From contig NZ_MAGP01000001.1 in the NCBI RefSeq assembly GCF_002926165.1, positions 124,001-188,000 of the forward strand: a stretch of 64,000 bases of DNA. The letters run 5' to 3'. The position numbers were made by a program, and so were the translations under genes. The number at the start of each line of letters is the position of its first letter. The first letter of the stretch is position 1. The stretch is from Micromonospora chalcea. GTDB taxonomy: Bacteria; Actinomycetota; Actinomycetes; Mycobacteriales; Micromonosporaceae. Below the pieces are notes generated by a model, which was not told the origin of the DNA, ran no database searches, and was given only the letters and a program-made list of their open reading frames with translations. This document shows positions 26,597 through 38,032 of the stretch, piece by piece.

Positions 26597-27196
26597 TCAC
26601 GCCCGCGGCGGGTCCAAAAAGCGTTGTGCCAGATCGGCGAGGGTGTCGGCGGTGGTGTCGACGGGCGCGGTCGGCAGCACGATGTGGCTGACGACCAGTC
26701 GCGCGAGGGATTCGGCGCCGACGGTGACGTCATCGGCCGGCACCCGGGGCAGGTGCGTGCCCGCCCACTCTCTCAGCACCGTGACGGCGGCGGCCAGGGC
26801 CAGGTCGGCGCGGGTGGTCAGGTAGGGGAGCAGGGCGTCGGTGCCTCGGGCGCTGTTGAGGACGGTTTTGACCAGCGGGTCGGTGCCGGCCTGCGTCAAC
26901 ACGAACGTGACCGCGGCGTGGACGGCGGCCCGCACGTCGCCGCCGTGTGCGGACAACGCCTCCCGTACGCCGTCCGTGAACCGGTCGATCTCGCGGTGTG
27001 CGATGGCCTCGCCGAGTCCGGCCTTGTTGGTGAACTCGTTGTAGAGCGTCTGCCTGCTCACGCCCACGCGGGCCGCCACGTCGGCCATTCGTACCGCGTC
27101 CCAGCCGCGGTCGATCGCCAGGTCGCGGCCGGCCTTGAGGACCGCGTCGCGCAGGTGGCGGCGCGCGGTGTGGCGATAAGGCGGAGGGTCGACCAT
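26597..27196 (-). CDS. TetR-family regulator beside alkB
   Basis: This 199-residue regulator has an N-terminal helix-turn-helix (DAVRMADVAARVGVSRQTLY with NEFTNKAGLGEA) and a helical ligand domain. It is divergent from alkB with 129 bases between, the arrangement of AlkX-type repressors that respond to fatty acids and control alkane hydroxylase genes in actinobacteria. The gap holds no perfect palindrome, only a weak TGTCA/TGACA pair. Control of alkB is inferred from position. Confidence 0.88.
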   Translation of the reverse strand: MVDPPPYRHTARRHLRDAVLKAGRDLAIDRGWDAVRMADVAARVGVSRQTLYNEFTNKAGLGEAIAHREIDRFTDGVREALSAHGGDVRAAVHAAVTFVLTQAGTDPLVKTVLNSARGTDALLPYLTTRADLALAAAVTVLREWAGTHLPRVPADDVTVGAESLARLVVSHIVLPTAPVDTTADTLADLAQRFLDPPRA

Positions 27197-27325
27197 GGTG
27201 CGCCGAGTCTATCGACTGGACACATGCGCCTTGCATGCCCACCAAATTTACGCGGGGCCAGATATTGTCAAGCATGGGTATCCGTGTGACAGTCGACGCA
27301 GCGCTCGACACTCCGGAGGCGGCAC

Positions 27326-28483
27326 ATGCAGACCTCGATCGATGCTCCAGCGGTCGCCGCCGGTTGGCATGACGGCAAGAAGCACCTGTGGCCACTGGCT
27401 CTTCTCGTGCCGGTGCTGCCGTTCCTGGCGTACGCGTTGTGGCAGGCCGGCGCGGGACCCGCTGCCTGGTGGCTCACCCCGGCGGTGGTCTTCGGACTCA
27501 TCCCGGTCATCGACGTGCTGCTCGGTGACGACGGGGAGAACCCGCCCGACGACGTCGCCCGGCGGTTGCAGGAGGTCCGTTACTACCGCTGGATCACGTT
27601 CCTGTTCCTGCCGGTGCAGTACGCCGCCCTGCTGCTCGGAGCATGGGTCTGGACGCGTGGCGGCCTCGGTCTCGCCGGCGCCGCCGGCCTGGTCGCCACC
27701 ATCGGAATCGTCAACGGACTGGCCATCAACACCGCACACGAGCTCGGCCACAAGCGCGAAACGGTCGAGCGGTGGATGTCGAAGATCGCGCTCGCGCCCA
27801 CCGGGTACGGCCACTTCTACGTCGAGCACAACCGCGGACACCATGTCCGTGTCGCCACACCGGAGGACCCGGCCAGCGCCAGGCTGGGGGAGAGCTTCTA
27901 CTCGTTCTGGCCACGTACGGTCTGGGGCAGCCTCATCTCGGCGTGGCGGCTGGAGACCGGCCGCTTCCGGCTGCGGCGCAAGAGTCCGTGGACGCTGCGC
28001 AACAACCTGCTCAACGCCGGGCTCATGACCGTCGTGCTCTTCGCCCTGCTGATCGCGGTGTTCGGGTGGCGGCTCGTGCCCTTCCTGCTCCTACAGGCGA
28101 TCGTCGGCTTCTCGCTGCTGGAAGCGGTCAACTATCTCGAGCATTACGGACTGTGCCGCCGGCGCACGGCCACCGGCCGCTTCGAGAAGGTCGACCCACG
28201 GCACAGCTGGAACAGCGACCGCGTCGTCACCAACGTGTTCCTCTTCCAGCTGCAACGCCACAGCGACCACCACGCCAACCCGCTGCGCCGCTACCAGACG
28301 CTGGGCAGCTTCGACGTCTCGCCGCGGCTGCCCGGAGGCTACGCCTCGATGGTGTTGCTCGCTCTCGTTCCGCCGCTGTGGTACCGGGTGATGAACCCGC
28401 GGGTTCTGGCGCACTACGGCGGCGACCTGAACCTCGCCAATCGCAACCCCCGCGCCGAGGCCCGACTGCGACGCCGCTACTAG
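27326..28483 (+). CDS. alkB: Alkane 1-monooxygenase
   Basis: This 385-residue integral membrane non-heme diiron enzyme hydroxylates n-alkanes at the terminal carbon. The histidine boxes are all present: HELGHK, EHNRGHHV and LQRHSDHH, together with the conserved NYLEHYG. About six membrane helices bring the boxes to the cytoplasmic side. A GGAGG site precedes the ATG. Electrons must come from a rubredoxin; none is fused to the C-terminus and none is found within the window, so the partner must be elsewhere. It may be controlled by the divergent TetR protein. Confidence 0.95.
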   Translation: MQTSIDAPAVAAGWHDGKKHLWPLALLVPVLPFLAYALWQAGAGPAAWWLTPAVVFGLIPVIDVLLGDDGENPPDDVARRLQEVRYYRWITFLFLPVQYAALLLGAWVWTRGGLGLAGAAGLVATIGIVNGLAINTAHELGHKRETVERWMSKIALAPTGYGHFYVEHNRGHHVRVATPEDPASARLGESFYSFWPRTVWGSLISAWRLETGRFRLRRKSPWTLRNNLLNAGLMTVVLFALLIAVFGWRLVPFLLLQAIVGFSLLEAVNYLEHYGLCRRRTATGRFEKVDPRHSWNSDRVVTNVFLFQLQRHSDHHANPLRRYQTLGSFDVSPRLPGGYASMVLLALVPPLWYRVMNPRVLAHYGGDLNLANRNPRAEARLRRRY

Positions 28484-28583
28484 ACCTCGGCCCTGCGGCG
28501 CGAATTGCGAGCACCCTTCTTATTTACATCGACCGGGATTACGCTCTGGGCCAGTCCTGAGGTGGATCACATCGGAGGTTCCT

Positions 28584-28667
28584 ATGAGGAGAATGACCGT
28601 CCGTCGCACTTCTGCGCTCCGCCTGGTGTCGGGCGCACGCCGGCTGTGGATCGAGTGGTGCTGGTAA
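28584..28667 (+). CDS. 27-residue Trp-rich, basic mini-ORF with strong ribosome binding site
   Basis: A perfect Shine-Dalgarno (CGGAGG at 28572-28577) stands six bases before an ATG that opens a 27-codon frame ending in TAA. The peptide has many Arg residues in its first two thirds and ends in LWIEWCW, with three Trp and one Cys in the last seven residues. A GC-rich hairpin follows 10 bases later, and then the TPR gene. It could be a regulatory leader peptide for the TPR gene, or a precursor or signal peptide. No modifying enzyme is nearby. The family is not recognised. Confidence 0.5.
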   Translation: MRRMTVRRTSALRLVSGARRLWIEWCW

Positions 28668-28677
28668 CTGCCGGTCC

Positions 28678-28701
28678 GGCGGGCGCTTCCGGGCGCCCGC
28701 C
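28678..28701 (+). promoter_or_regulatory. Hairpin between the mini-ORF and the TPR gene
   Basis: Nine-base arms (28678-28686 and 28693-28701) close a six-base loop. It stands 10 bases after the mini-ORF stop and 9 bases before the first GTG of the TPR gene, the layout expected of an attenuator; it may equally sequester the next start region. Confidence 0.4.
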
Positions 28702-28710
28702 CCTGCGGCG

Positions 28711-30426
28711 GTGGGCCCTGCGGTGACCGGCGGGCCGGAACGTTACGACTGCCACCGCGACCACGGGCCGTACGCCGGGGTCTCGGTCTTTCTGGGTCGG
28801 GTCGCCGCCGACCGGCCCCGCCTGGCGGCCCGGCACGCGGTCGAACTGCGCGCGATCGCCCCCCGGCTCGATCCGGCGGCCCGGCCGGCCGCCGAGGAGG
28901 AGCCCATCCGCTTCCACCCCGCCCGCCGTACCGCCTGCCTGGCCTACGGCGCGGCGGAGCTGGTGGCGGCCTGGGCCGGCACGCTCCGGCGGCCGGTGAC
29001 CGTCCGGTTCGATCACGTCGCCAGCGCCGACGAGACGACCACCGAGCTGCTGGACGCGCTGGCCCGCCGGCTCGGGCCTTCCCCGGTGCGCCTCGACCTG
29101 CGCGACGAGGGCGCCCCCGACCCGGCGCCCGACGGGCGCACCCCGCAGGCGCTGCGGCGGGCCCTGGGCGACAGCCTGGCCCGCGGCTACTACCACCACG
29201 CGGCCCGGGTCGCCCGGCGCGGGCGGGCGACGGTCACCCCCGACGGCGACCTGCGGCACTGGTGGGCGTTCACCACCGGCCTGGCCACCGCCCTGGCGGC
29301 CCTGAACCGGGCCGCCGAGGCGCTCGACCTCTACGACGAGGCGCGGGCCGTCACCGACGATCCGAAGATCACGATGTCGGCGGCGTACGCCACCGCCATG
29401 CTGCACGCCCGGCACCTGCCGGCGGCCGAGCAGGACCCGGCGCTGGCCCGGCAGTGGCTGGAGCGGGCGCTGTACCTCGCCGCCGAGCTGGCCGACCCAC
29501 GCCAGCGGCTGTTGTCGACGGTCTTCTACGAGCAGGGCCTGGCGCTGCTGGACAGCCGGGCCGGCCGGCCCGACCAGGCGCTGCGGCTCGTCGACGACGG
29601 AGCGGGGCGGCTGACGGCCGCGCTCGGGCCCGGCGAACGCCCGCAGGACCTGGCCCGGCTGCGCCACAACCGGGCGCAGGTTCACCTCGCGCTGGGCGAC
29701 CCGGCGCGGGCGCTGGCCGACCTGGACACCGTGATCGCGCACGACCCGGACAACTGCGAGTACTACGTGGACCGCGCCGCCCTCTACCGGGCGGCGGGCC
29801 GGACCCGGGCCGCGATCAGGGACTACGACGCCGCCATCCGGCTGGGACCGCACCTGCCCGAGGCGTACTACAACCGGGCCGTGCTCCACCAGGAGCGGGG
29901 CCGCCCCGAGCGGGCGCGCGCCGACCTGGAGCGGGTGCTCGCCATCGAACCCGGGCACCTCGACGCCCGGATCGCCCTGGTCAACCTGCACGTGGAGCGC
30001 GGCGAGCTCGACGCCGCCGAGGCCGGCGCACGGGCCGGGCTGGCCGGCGCTCCGCACGAGCCCGCGTTGCTGTGCACCCTGGGCCTGATTCTCGCCGAGC
30101 GCGGCCGGCCCGCCGAGGCCGACGAACTGCTCACCCGGGCCCTGAGCGGGGACCCCGAGCTGGTGGAGGCGTGGACGAACCGGGCCGCCGCCCGGTTCGA
30201 GCGCGGCGACGTGGCCGCCGCGCTCGCCGACCTGAACCGGGCGGTGGCGCTGTCGGAGGCCCCCGTGCCGCGCTACAACCGGGGCACGGCCCTGACCCGG
30301 CTGGGTCGGTGGGACGAGGCGGCCCGCGACTTCGCCCATGCGCTCGCCCAGCCCGGCCTGGACCGGGCCCTGCGCCGGGATCTGCGCGCGGAACTCGCCC
30401 GCTGTCGCCGGGCGCTGGCCGGCTGA
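28711..30426 (+). CDS. Tetratricopeptide-repeat protein
   Basis: This is a protein of about 571 residues. Residues 1-150 form an N-terminal domain of unknown type (HRDHGPYAGVSVFLGRVAADR and a His/Arg-rich segment). From about residue 190 to the end there are eight or more tetratricopeptide repeats, such as CEYYVDRAALYRAAGRTRAA and PEAYYNRAVLHQERGRPERA, which form a superhelical protein-binding surface. There are no signal peptide or membrane helices. GTG 28711 and GTG 28723 are both possible starts, without a clear ribosome binding site, so translation may depend on the upstream mini-ORF. It is presumably a scaffold; the partner is unknown. Confidence 0.8.
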   Translation: MGPAVTGGPERYDCHRDHGPYAGVSVFLGRVAADRPRLAARHAVELRAIAPRLDPAARPAAEEEPIRFHPARRTACLAYGAAELVAAWAGTLRRPVTVRFDHVASADETTTELLDALARRLGPSPVRLDLRDEGAPDPAPDGRTPQALRRALGDSLARGYYHHAARVARRGRATVTPDGDLRHWWAFTTGLATALAALNRAAEALDLYDEARAVTDDPKITMSAAYATAMLHARHLPAAEQDPALARQWLERALYLAAELADPRQRLLSTVFYEQGLALLDSRAGRPDQALRLVDDGAGRLTAALGPGERPQDLARLRHNRAQVHLALGDPARALADLDTVIAHDPDNCEYYVDRAALYRAAGRTRAAIRDYDAAIRLGPHLPEAYYNRAVLHQERGRPERARADLERVLAIEPGHLDARIALVNLHVERGELDAAEAGARAGLAGAPHEPALLCTLGLILAERGRPAEADELLTRALSGDPELVEAWTNRAAARFERGDVAAALADLNRAVALSEAPVPRYNRGTALTRLGRWDEAARDFAHALAQPGLDRALRRDLRAELARCRRALAG

Positions 30427-30518
30427 CCCGGCCGGGCGTAGCTCGGGAGACTGCCGAAGACGCGCGGATCGCCACTGCCGCTCCGGCCCCGCCCACGATC
30501 GCCCGCCGTCGCCGACGT

Positions 30519-32858
30519 TCACAGCAGCCGGCGCCGGGTCAGGAGCCGGAAGGCCAGATATCCCGGCGGTACCGGGAGCCAGAACGTCGCGAGACGGTAG
30601 ATCAGGGTGCCCGCGACGGCGGCGTCCAGTGGCACTCCGTAGAGCAGCAGACCGGAGACGAGCGCGGCTTCGGTGGCGCCGAGCCCGCCGGGGGTGGGCG
30701 CGGCGGACGAGACACCCTCGCCGACGAGGCAGACCAGGATCACCGGGGGCAGGTGGACCAGCGGGACCGGGCCGGCGGCGATCAGCGCGACGTAGAGACA
30801 GAGGCCATAGGTGAGGGTGAGCGCCGTCGACGCGACGACGAGCCACCGCAGCCCGTGCTGGTGGCGCAGTTCGCGCAGCGCGGTCACGACCTGGCCGGCC
30901 GCGGCGCGTCCACGCCGCCGGACCCGGGGTACGGCGAGCACGCCGGCGAGGACCAGCAGCACGGCCAGGGCGCCCAGTAGCAGCGGCAGTGCCCTGGCCG
31001 CGTCGTGGGTGAGGATGCGGGCGGGCTGGCGTGCGAACGGCAGCAGCACCGGCAGCAGCAGCACGACGGACACCACGCCGGCGGCGCGGGAGACGGCCAC
31101 GGCGGTGCCCGCGTCAGCGGCGACGAGTCCCTTCTGGTGCAGGTAACGCAGGCTGAGCGCGGCGCCGCCGAGGCTGCCGGGCGCCAGCCGGTTGGCGAAC
31201 GACGCGGCCACCTGCACCAGGGTGGCCTCGCCCAGCGGGACCCGGCCGGCCGTGGCCAACCGGAGCACGAGACCGCTGAGCAGGTAGGTCAGGGCGGAGC
31301 CGAGCAGCGTCGCGGCGACCGCTACCGGGTTGGCGTGCACGATCAGACCCAGGGCGGTGCGGATCTCGCCGAGCTGGGGGAGCAGCAGGTGCACGACCAA
31401 CCCCAGGACCAGCAGCTCCAGGACGGTGCGGCGGCTGATCCGGACCACCTTCGCCGCCGGGCGGTCGCGGTCCGGGCTGCGTCGCAGGATCTCCTGGCGA
31501 AGGCTGTCGAGCATGCCGGGCCGGGCGCGCAGGGCGGTCCGGCCGGCGCGGGACAGCACCGCGGGTTGCAGGAACGGCACGCTGTCCGCGACCGCCGCGA
31601 CACCCAGGTGGTCGATCGCCGCATCGACCACGCCGGCCGGGTCGACCCGGCCGGCCAGGGCGACCATCAGCTCGACGACGTCGCGGGCCCGCTGCTCGGC
31701 CGAGGCGTCGTCGGCGCCGAAGCCCAGGTCCACCAGGTAGACGTGGTCCCGGCCGACGAGCACATTCGCGGCCCGCAGGTCCCGGTGCGCGATGCCCACC
31801 CGGTGCAGACGCGCCACCTGGTCCCAGGCGTCGCGTACGGCGGCAAGCGGAACCGGCCCGACGACGGCGTCCAGCGGGGCGGCGTCGATGAACTCCTGCA
31901 CCAGCACGGCGTCGCCGCCGGGCGCGGCGGCGGTCGTGACGACGGCCGGTATCCGCACGCCGGCACGCGCGGCGAGCAGGGTCAGACAGGTCTCGTGTTC
32001 GCTCTGCTGCCGTGCGCTCAGGTACGGCGGCGCGTCGGCCACGTGGCGGTAGCGCATCCGCCGGTAGAGCTTGTAGACCCAGTCCGCGTCGCGTTGCTCG
32101 CCACCGGTCACCTTGACGAACAGTCGCCGACCGCCGGTGGTGACCGCCTGCCACGGCTGCGAGCCACGGGCGTCGCCGTGGATCGGCGCCAACCATGCCA
32201 CCTCGATCCCGCGCCGCCGCAGCGTCGCCCGCAGTGCGGGCACCGACCGTTGCGGCCCGACCTCGCCGACCACGAGTCGGGTCAGACACACCGCGAGCCA
32301 GCCGACGAGGACACCGCCGGCCACATCGATCGGCAGATGCGCTCCGACGTGGATCCGCGCGACGGCGACCAGCCCGATCACCACCCAGGCGGCGCGGCGC
32401 CATCGGGGGCCGCCGGCCCGCGCGGCGACGAGCGCCAGGGCGGTGGCGACCGCGACGTGTCCCGACGGGTACCCGAGGCGTCCGGTGATCGTCTCGCGCA
32501 GGACCACGTCGGTGAACAGCGCCGCGGGCCGCTGCCGGGCGACCGCGGCCTTGACGGCTGTCGCGAGCCAGTACGCCAGATTCCCGGCCAGCAGGAGAGT
32601 CCACGCGGCGCCGATGCGGCGTGCGATGACGGCTGCTGCGGCGGCGACGAACACCGCCGGGTACGAGCCGAGCTGCATGACCAGGACCAGGACCGGGGTC
32701 AGCCCGGCCGGAAGGTGGTTGAGCAGGGTGAACAGGTCCTGCTCCCAGCGAGGCACCCGGTGGCTGCGTACGGCCGCGCTGAGCGCCGCCAGAAGGCACG
32801 CCGAGACGGTCAGGCTGACCAGCAACGCCGGCGACGGGCGATGCGTACGCGCTCCCAC
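30519..32858 (-). CDS. Three-domain fusion: PAP2 phosphatase, kinase-like domain, flippase-like membrane domain
   Basis: This is a 779-residue protein. Residues 1-200 are a PAP2 phosphatase with all motifs (KAAVARQRP, YPSGHV, ARIHVGAHLPIDVAGG). Residues about 215-430 are a cytoplasmic kinase-like domain with a catalytic loop HRDLRAANVLVG and a DFG-like VDLGFG, similar to lipopolysaccharide or aminoglycoside kinases. Residues about 470-779 are a UPF0104/LPG-synthase-type flippase domain with the signature VSSAAPTPGGLGATEAAL. Together this suggests a single protein that dephosphorylates, phosphorylates or flips an isoprenoid or phospholipid. It is divergent from the DedA gene. The exact reaction is unknown. 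Confidence 0.82.
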   Translation of the reverse strand: MGARTHRPSPALLVSLTVSACLLAALSAAVRSHRVPRWEQDLFTLLNHLPAGLTPVLVLVMQLGSYPAVFVAAAAAVIARRIGAAWTLLLAGNLAYWLATAVKAAVARQRPAALFTDVVLRETITGRLGYPSGHVAVATALALVAARAGGPRWRRAAWVVIGLVAVARIHVGAHLPIDVAGGVLVGWLAVCLTRLVVGEVGPQRSVPALRATLRRRGIEVAWLAPIHGDARGSQPWQAVTTGGRRLFVKVTGGEQRDADWVYKLYRRMRYRHVADAPPYLSARQQSEHETCLTLLAARAGVRIPAVVTTAAAPGGDAVLVQEFIDAAPLDAVVGPVPLAAVRDAWDQVARLHRVGIAHRDLRAANVLVGRDHVYLVDLGFGADDASAEQRARDVVELMVALAGRVDPAGVVDAAIDHLGVAAVADSVPFLQPAVLSRAGRTALRARPGMLDSLRQEILRRSPDRDRPAAKVVRISRRTVLELLVLGLVVHLLLPQLGEIRTALGLIVHANPVAVAATLLGSALTYLLSGLVLRLATAGRVPLGEATLVQVAASFANRLAPGSLGGAALSLRYLHQKGLVAADAGTAVAVSRAAGVVSVVLLLPVLLPFARQPARILTHDAARALPLLLGALAVLLVLAGVLAVPRVRRRGRAAAGQVVTALRELRHQHGLRWLVVASTALTLTYGLCLYVALIAAGPVPLVHLPPVILVCLVGEGVSSAAPTPGGLGATEAALVSGLLLYGVPLDAAVAGTLIYRLATFWLPVPPGYLAFRLLTRRRLL

Positions 32859-32977
32859 CGGTCCTCGGCCGCCCCTCGTCCGGCACCGTCCCTGCCGTCG
32901 ACCCGAACCCTACGGTTCGTCCGCCCGCGGGAGGCGCTTCTCTCTCACCGGCCACTCTCCGGGGGGACAATCATCGG

Positions 32978-33634
32978 GTGGACAGGATCCTGGCGGTGCT
33001 CGTGGGGCTGCCGCCGCTGCTCGTCCTGACCCTGGTGGTCGTCCTGCCGGCCCTGGAGTCCTCGACGCTGCTCGGGCTGGTCGTACCGGGTGAGACAGCG
33101 ATCCTGATCGGCGGGCTGGTGGCCCACGGTGGCGCGCTGCCGCTGTGGGCGGTGGTGGCCGCCGGCGCGGCCGGGGCCTGCCTCGGTGACCAGGCCGGGT
33201 ACGCCCTCGGCCGCCGCTACGGCGCGGGTGTGCTCGCCCGCGCCCCGCGAGTGCTGCGCCGGCGCCTCGACATCGCGCGGGCCCGCCGCCTGGTCGCCCG
33301 CCGCGGGGCGTGGGCGGTGCTCATCGGACGCTGGGTGGCGGTGCTGCGCGCCGTGGTTCCCATGATCGCCGGCGCCGGTGGGATGCGGTGGCCGGTGTTC
33401 CTGCGGGCGAACCTGGCCGGCGGGCTGGTGTGGGCGACGGCCGTGGCGCTGCTGGGCTACCTGGGCGCCGCCTCCTACCGCTATCTGGAACGGGAACTGG
33501 GCATCGGGGAGTGGGCGCTGCTGGCCCTGATCGGCGTCGGCGTGGCGCTGCGGGCGTGGCAGAGGGCACGGCGCGAGCCGGCCGACGGTGAGCGGGGAGG
33601 CCAATCACCCGCGCGCGGTGGGGCGGATCGGTAG
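32978..33634 (+). CDS. DedA-family membrane protein
   Basis: This 218-residue DedA (SNARE-associated, VTT) protein has about five membrane helices. Conserved parts are LESSTLLGLVVPGETAIL, GDQAGYALGRRYG and GRWVAVLRAVVPMIAGAGGM, the last matching the GRF-x-P-x-x-R motif with changes (GRWVAVLR). Family members move undecaprenyl phosphate or phospholipids across the membrane. The GTG at 32978 follows GGGGGGAC. It is divergent from the PAP2-kinase-flippase fusion, another lipid-carrier protein, which supports a shared role in recycling lipid carriers. Confidence 0.87.
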   Translation: MDRILAVLVGLPPLLVLTLVVVLPALESSTLLGLVVPGETAILIGGLVAHGGALPLWAVVAAGAAGACLGDQAGYALGRRYGAGVLARAPRVLRRRLDIARARRLVARRGAWAVLIGRWVAVLRAVVPMIAGAGGMRWPVFLRANLAGGLVWATAVALLGYLGAASYRYLERELGIGEWALLALIGVGVALRAWQRARREPADGERGGQSPARGGADR

Positions 33635-33673
33635 CGTCACTCGTGGGGGTGGCCGGCGACCGCGGAGTGCGCA

Positions 33674-36214
<2,541 letters not shown>

Positions 36215-36242
36215 CGGTCTCGCGTCCATCGGTGATCGCCTA

Positions 36243-36288
36243 TTGACAAACAATATTAACAATTGGACCCTGCTGAGAGAGCGCTCTC
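36243..36288 (+). promoter_or_regulatory. AT-rich promoter region with GAGAGCGCTCTC operator
   Basis: A strongly AT-rich patch starting TTGACA (36243-36248) is followed by a perfect 12-base palindrome GAGAGCGCTCTC (36277-36288), about 30 bases before the glucanase start. The core AGAGCGCTCT resembles sites of LacI-type repressors of glucan genes such as CebR (GGGAGCGCTCCC), so oligosaccharide induction is plausible. Confidence 0.5.
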
Positions 36289-36316
36289 CCGTCCCTGTCT
36301 CCAGCGAGGTGTCGCC

Positions 36317-37909
36317 ATGCGTCTTCGAAGAAAGCTGCTCGCCGCCGCGTCCGCACTGCTCGCCGGGCTCGCGGGCACCGTCGTCGCCACGCCCGCCCAC
36401 GCGGTCGGACCGGCGTTGCTACCCGTCACCGTCACCAACACCACCGGTCGCACCGACCCGGTCTACCTCTACGTCATCGGCGTCCAGCTCTCCTCCGGCC
36501 GGCTCGGCTACGTCACCGCCGGCGGCGCCTTCGTGCCGTGGAGCGGCGGGCAGATCCCGCCGTCGCCCGCGCCGGACGTCTCCATACCGGGCCCCGGCAA
36601 CGGCGGCAGCACCACGATCCAGTTCCCCCGGGGCTTCTCCGGCCGGGCCTACTTCGCCCTCGGGCAGAAGCTGAAGTTCTTCCTCACCCCGGACGGACTG
36701 GTGCAGCCCGCGCCCTGGGCGGCCGGTGACGCGAACCGCGACATCCTCTTCGACTGGAGCGAGTTCACCTACAACGACTCCGGGCTGTGGCTCAACAGCT
36801 CCCAGGTCGACATGTTCGCGATCCCGCACGCGGTCACGGTGACCGGCGCCAACGGCGTCACCAAGCGCACCGGCGACGTGGTGGCCAACGGACGCAACGC
36901 GGTCATCGACGGCATCCGGGCGCAGCCGGGCTGGGCCAACACCGTCCACACCCGCTCCGACGGGACCGTGCTGCGCGTCCTGGCCCCGGGGAAGGCGGCC
37001 GGGGCCGGCCTGTTGAGCACCACCTACCTGGACTCCTACATCGCCTCCGCGTGGAACGCGTACACCACGAAGACGCTGACCGTGGCGCCCTTCGCCGACC
37101 AGCCGGCCATCCGGTACTACGGCCGTACCTCGGGCAACACCATGACCTTCACAAACGGCAGCGGCCAGGTGGTCGCCTCCTTCAACCGGCCCTCCTCGGC
37201 CAGCGTCTGGGGATGCGACGGCGACCTGCCCGCGCCGAACGACCAGGTGGTCGGCCCGATCTCGCGCACGCTCTGCGCCGCCCTCAACCGAGGCACGCTC
37301 GGCACCATCGACACCCAGCCCAGCACGAACGCCGCCGACTTCTACCGCAGCAACCCCACCAACCAGTACGCCCGCCTGATCCACGCCAACATGACCGACG
37401 GCCGGGCGTACGCGTTCGCCTTCGACGACGTCGGCGGATTCGAGTCACTGGTGCACGACGGCGACCCCCGTTCGGCCGGACTGATCCTCAGCCCGTTCAC
37501 CGGCGGTGGGGGCGGCAACCCGACCACCGGGGTGCCCGTGGTCAGCAACTGGAACAACAAGTGCATCGACGTGCCGAGCTCCAACTTCGTCGACCGCGCG
37601 CCGCTGCAGATGTGGAACTGCAACAACACCAACGCGCAGAAGTGGACGTTCAGCGGCACGGCGCTGAAGAGCCAGAACAACAAGTGCATGGACGTCGACG
37701 CCGGGTCCACCGCCAACGGGGCGGTGGTGCAGCTCTACACCTGCAACGGCACCGGCGCCCAGCAGTTCACCCTGAACTCGGCCGGGGACCTGGTCAACCT
37801 TCAGGCCGACAAGTGCGTCGACAGCAAGGACCGGAACGGCAGCGACGGCGCGAGGCTCCAGCTCTGGGACTGCACGGGCACGGCCGGCCAGAAGTGGCGC
37901 AAGGGCTGA
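36317..37909 (+). CDS. Secreted GH64 endo-beta-1,3-glucanase with ricin-type lectin domain
   Basis: This 530-residue secreted enzyme has a signal peptide ending at THA-like PAHA (about residue 30). The GH64 domain (about 35-395) contains FDWSEFTYND followed 16 residues after the Glu by the Asp in SSQVDMF, the spacing of the catalytic Glu and Asp of laminaripentaose-producing beta-1,3-glucanases. After a Gly-rich linker, residues about 405-530 form a ricin-type CBM13 with repeated Q-x-W motifs (QKWTFSG, QQFTLNS, QKWRKG). It should cleave beta-1,3-glucan such as fungal wall glucan. The ATG at 36317 is chosen for the signal peptide. Confidence 0.92.
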   Translation: MRLRRKLLAAASALLAGLAGTVVATPAHAVGPALLPVTVTNTTGRTDPVYLYVIGVQLSSGRLGYVTAGGAFVPWSGGQIPPSPAPDVSIPGPGNGGSTTIQFPRGFSGRAYFALGQKLKFFLTPDGLVQPAPWAAGDANRDILFDWSEFTYNDSGLWLNSSQVDMFAIPHAVTVTGANGVTKRTGDVVANGRNAVIDGIRAQPGWANTVHTRSDGTVLRVLAPGKAAGAGLLSTTYLDSYIASAWNAYTTKTLTVAPFADQPAIRYYGRTSGNTMTFTNGSGQVVASFNRPSSASVWGCDGDLPAPNDQVVGPISRTLCAALNRGTLGTIDTQPSTNAADFYRSNPTNQYARLIHANMTDGRAYAFAFDDVGGFESLVHDGDPRSAGLILSPFTGGGGGNPTTGVPVVSNWNNKCIDVPSSNFVDRAPLQMWNCNNTNAQKWTFSGTALKSQNNKCMDVDAGSTANGAVVQLYTCNGTGAQQFTLNSAGDLVNLQADKCVDSKDRNGSDGARLQLWDCTGTAGQKWRKG

Positions 37910-38032
37910 CCGGCCCTGCGACGGGGGGCGGGGGCCGACCACGAGTCGCTCCCGCCACCCGCCGCGACGGCTCGCTGTCCCGCAGGGCGGACGCGCCGAC
38001 CACGTCGGCTCACTGCCCCATACGATGGACAA

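Noticed and set aside
28514-28560. TTTACA-like element before the mini-ORF as a promoter
   Set aside because: No acceptable -10 box follows at 16-19 bases, so it is not reported as a promoter.
28584-30426. RiPP cluster with the Trp-rich peptide as precursor
   Set aside because: No radical SAM, YcaO, lanthipeptide, protease or P450 gene is nearby. The peptide is kept only as an unexplained mini-ORF.
28582-30846. 754-codon minus-strand open frame opposite the TPR gene
   Set aside because: Antisense shadow in GC-rich DNA; the plus strand encodes clear tetratricopeptide repeats.
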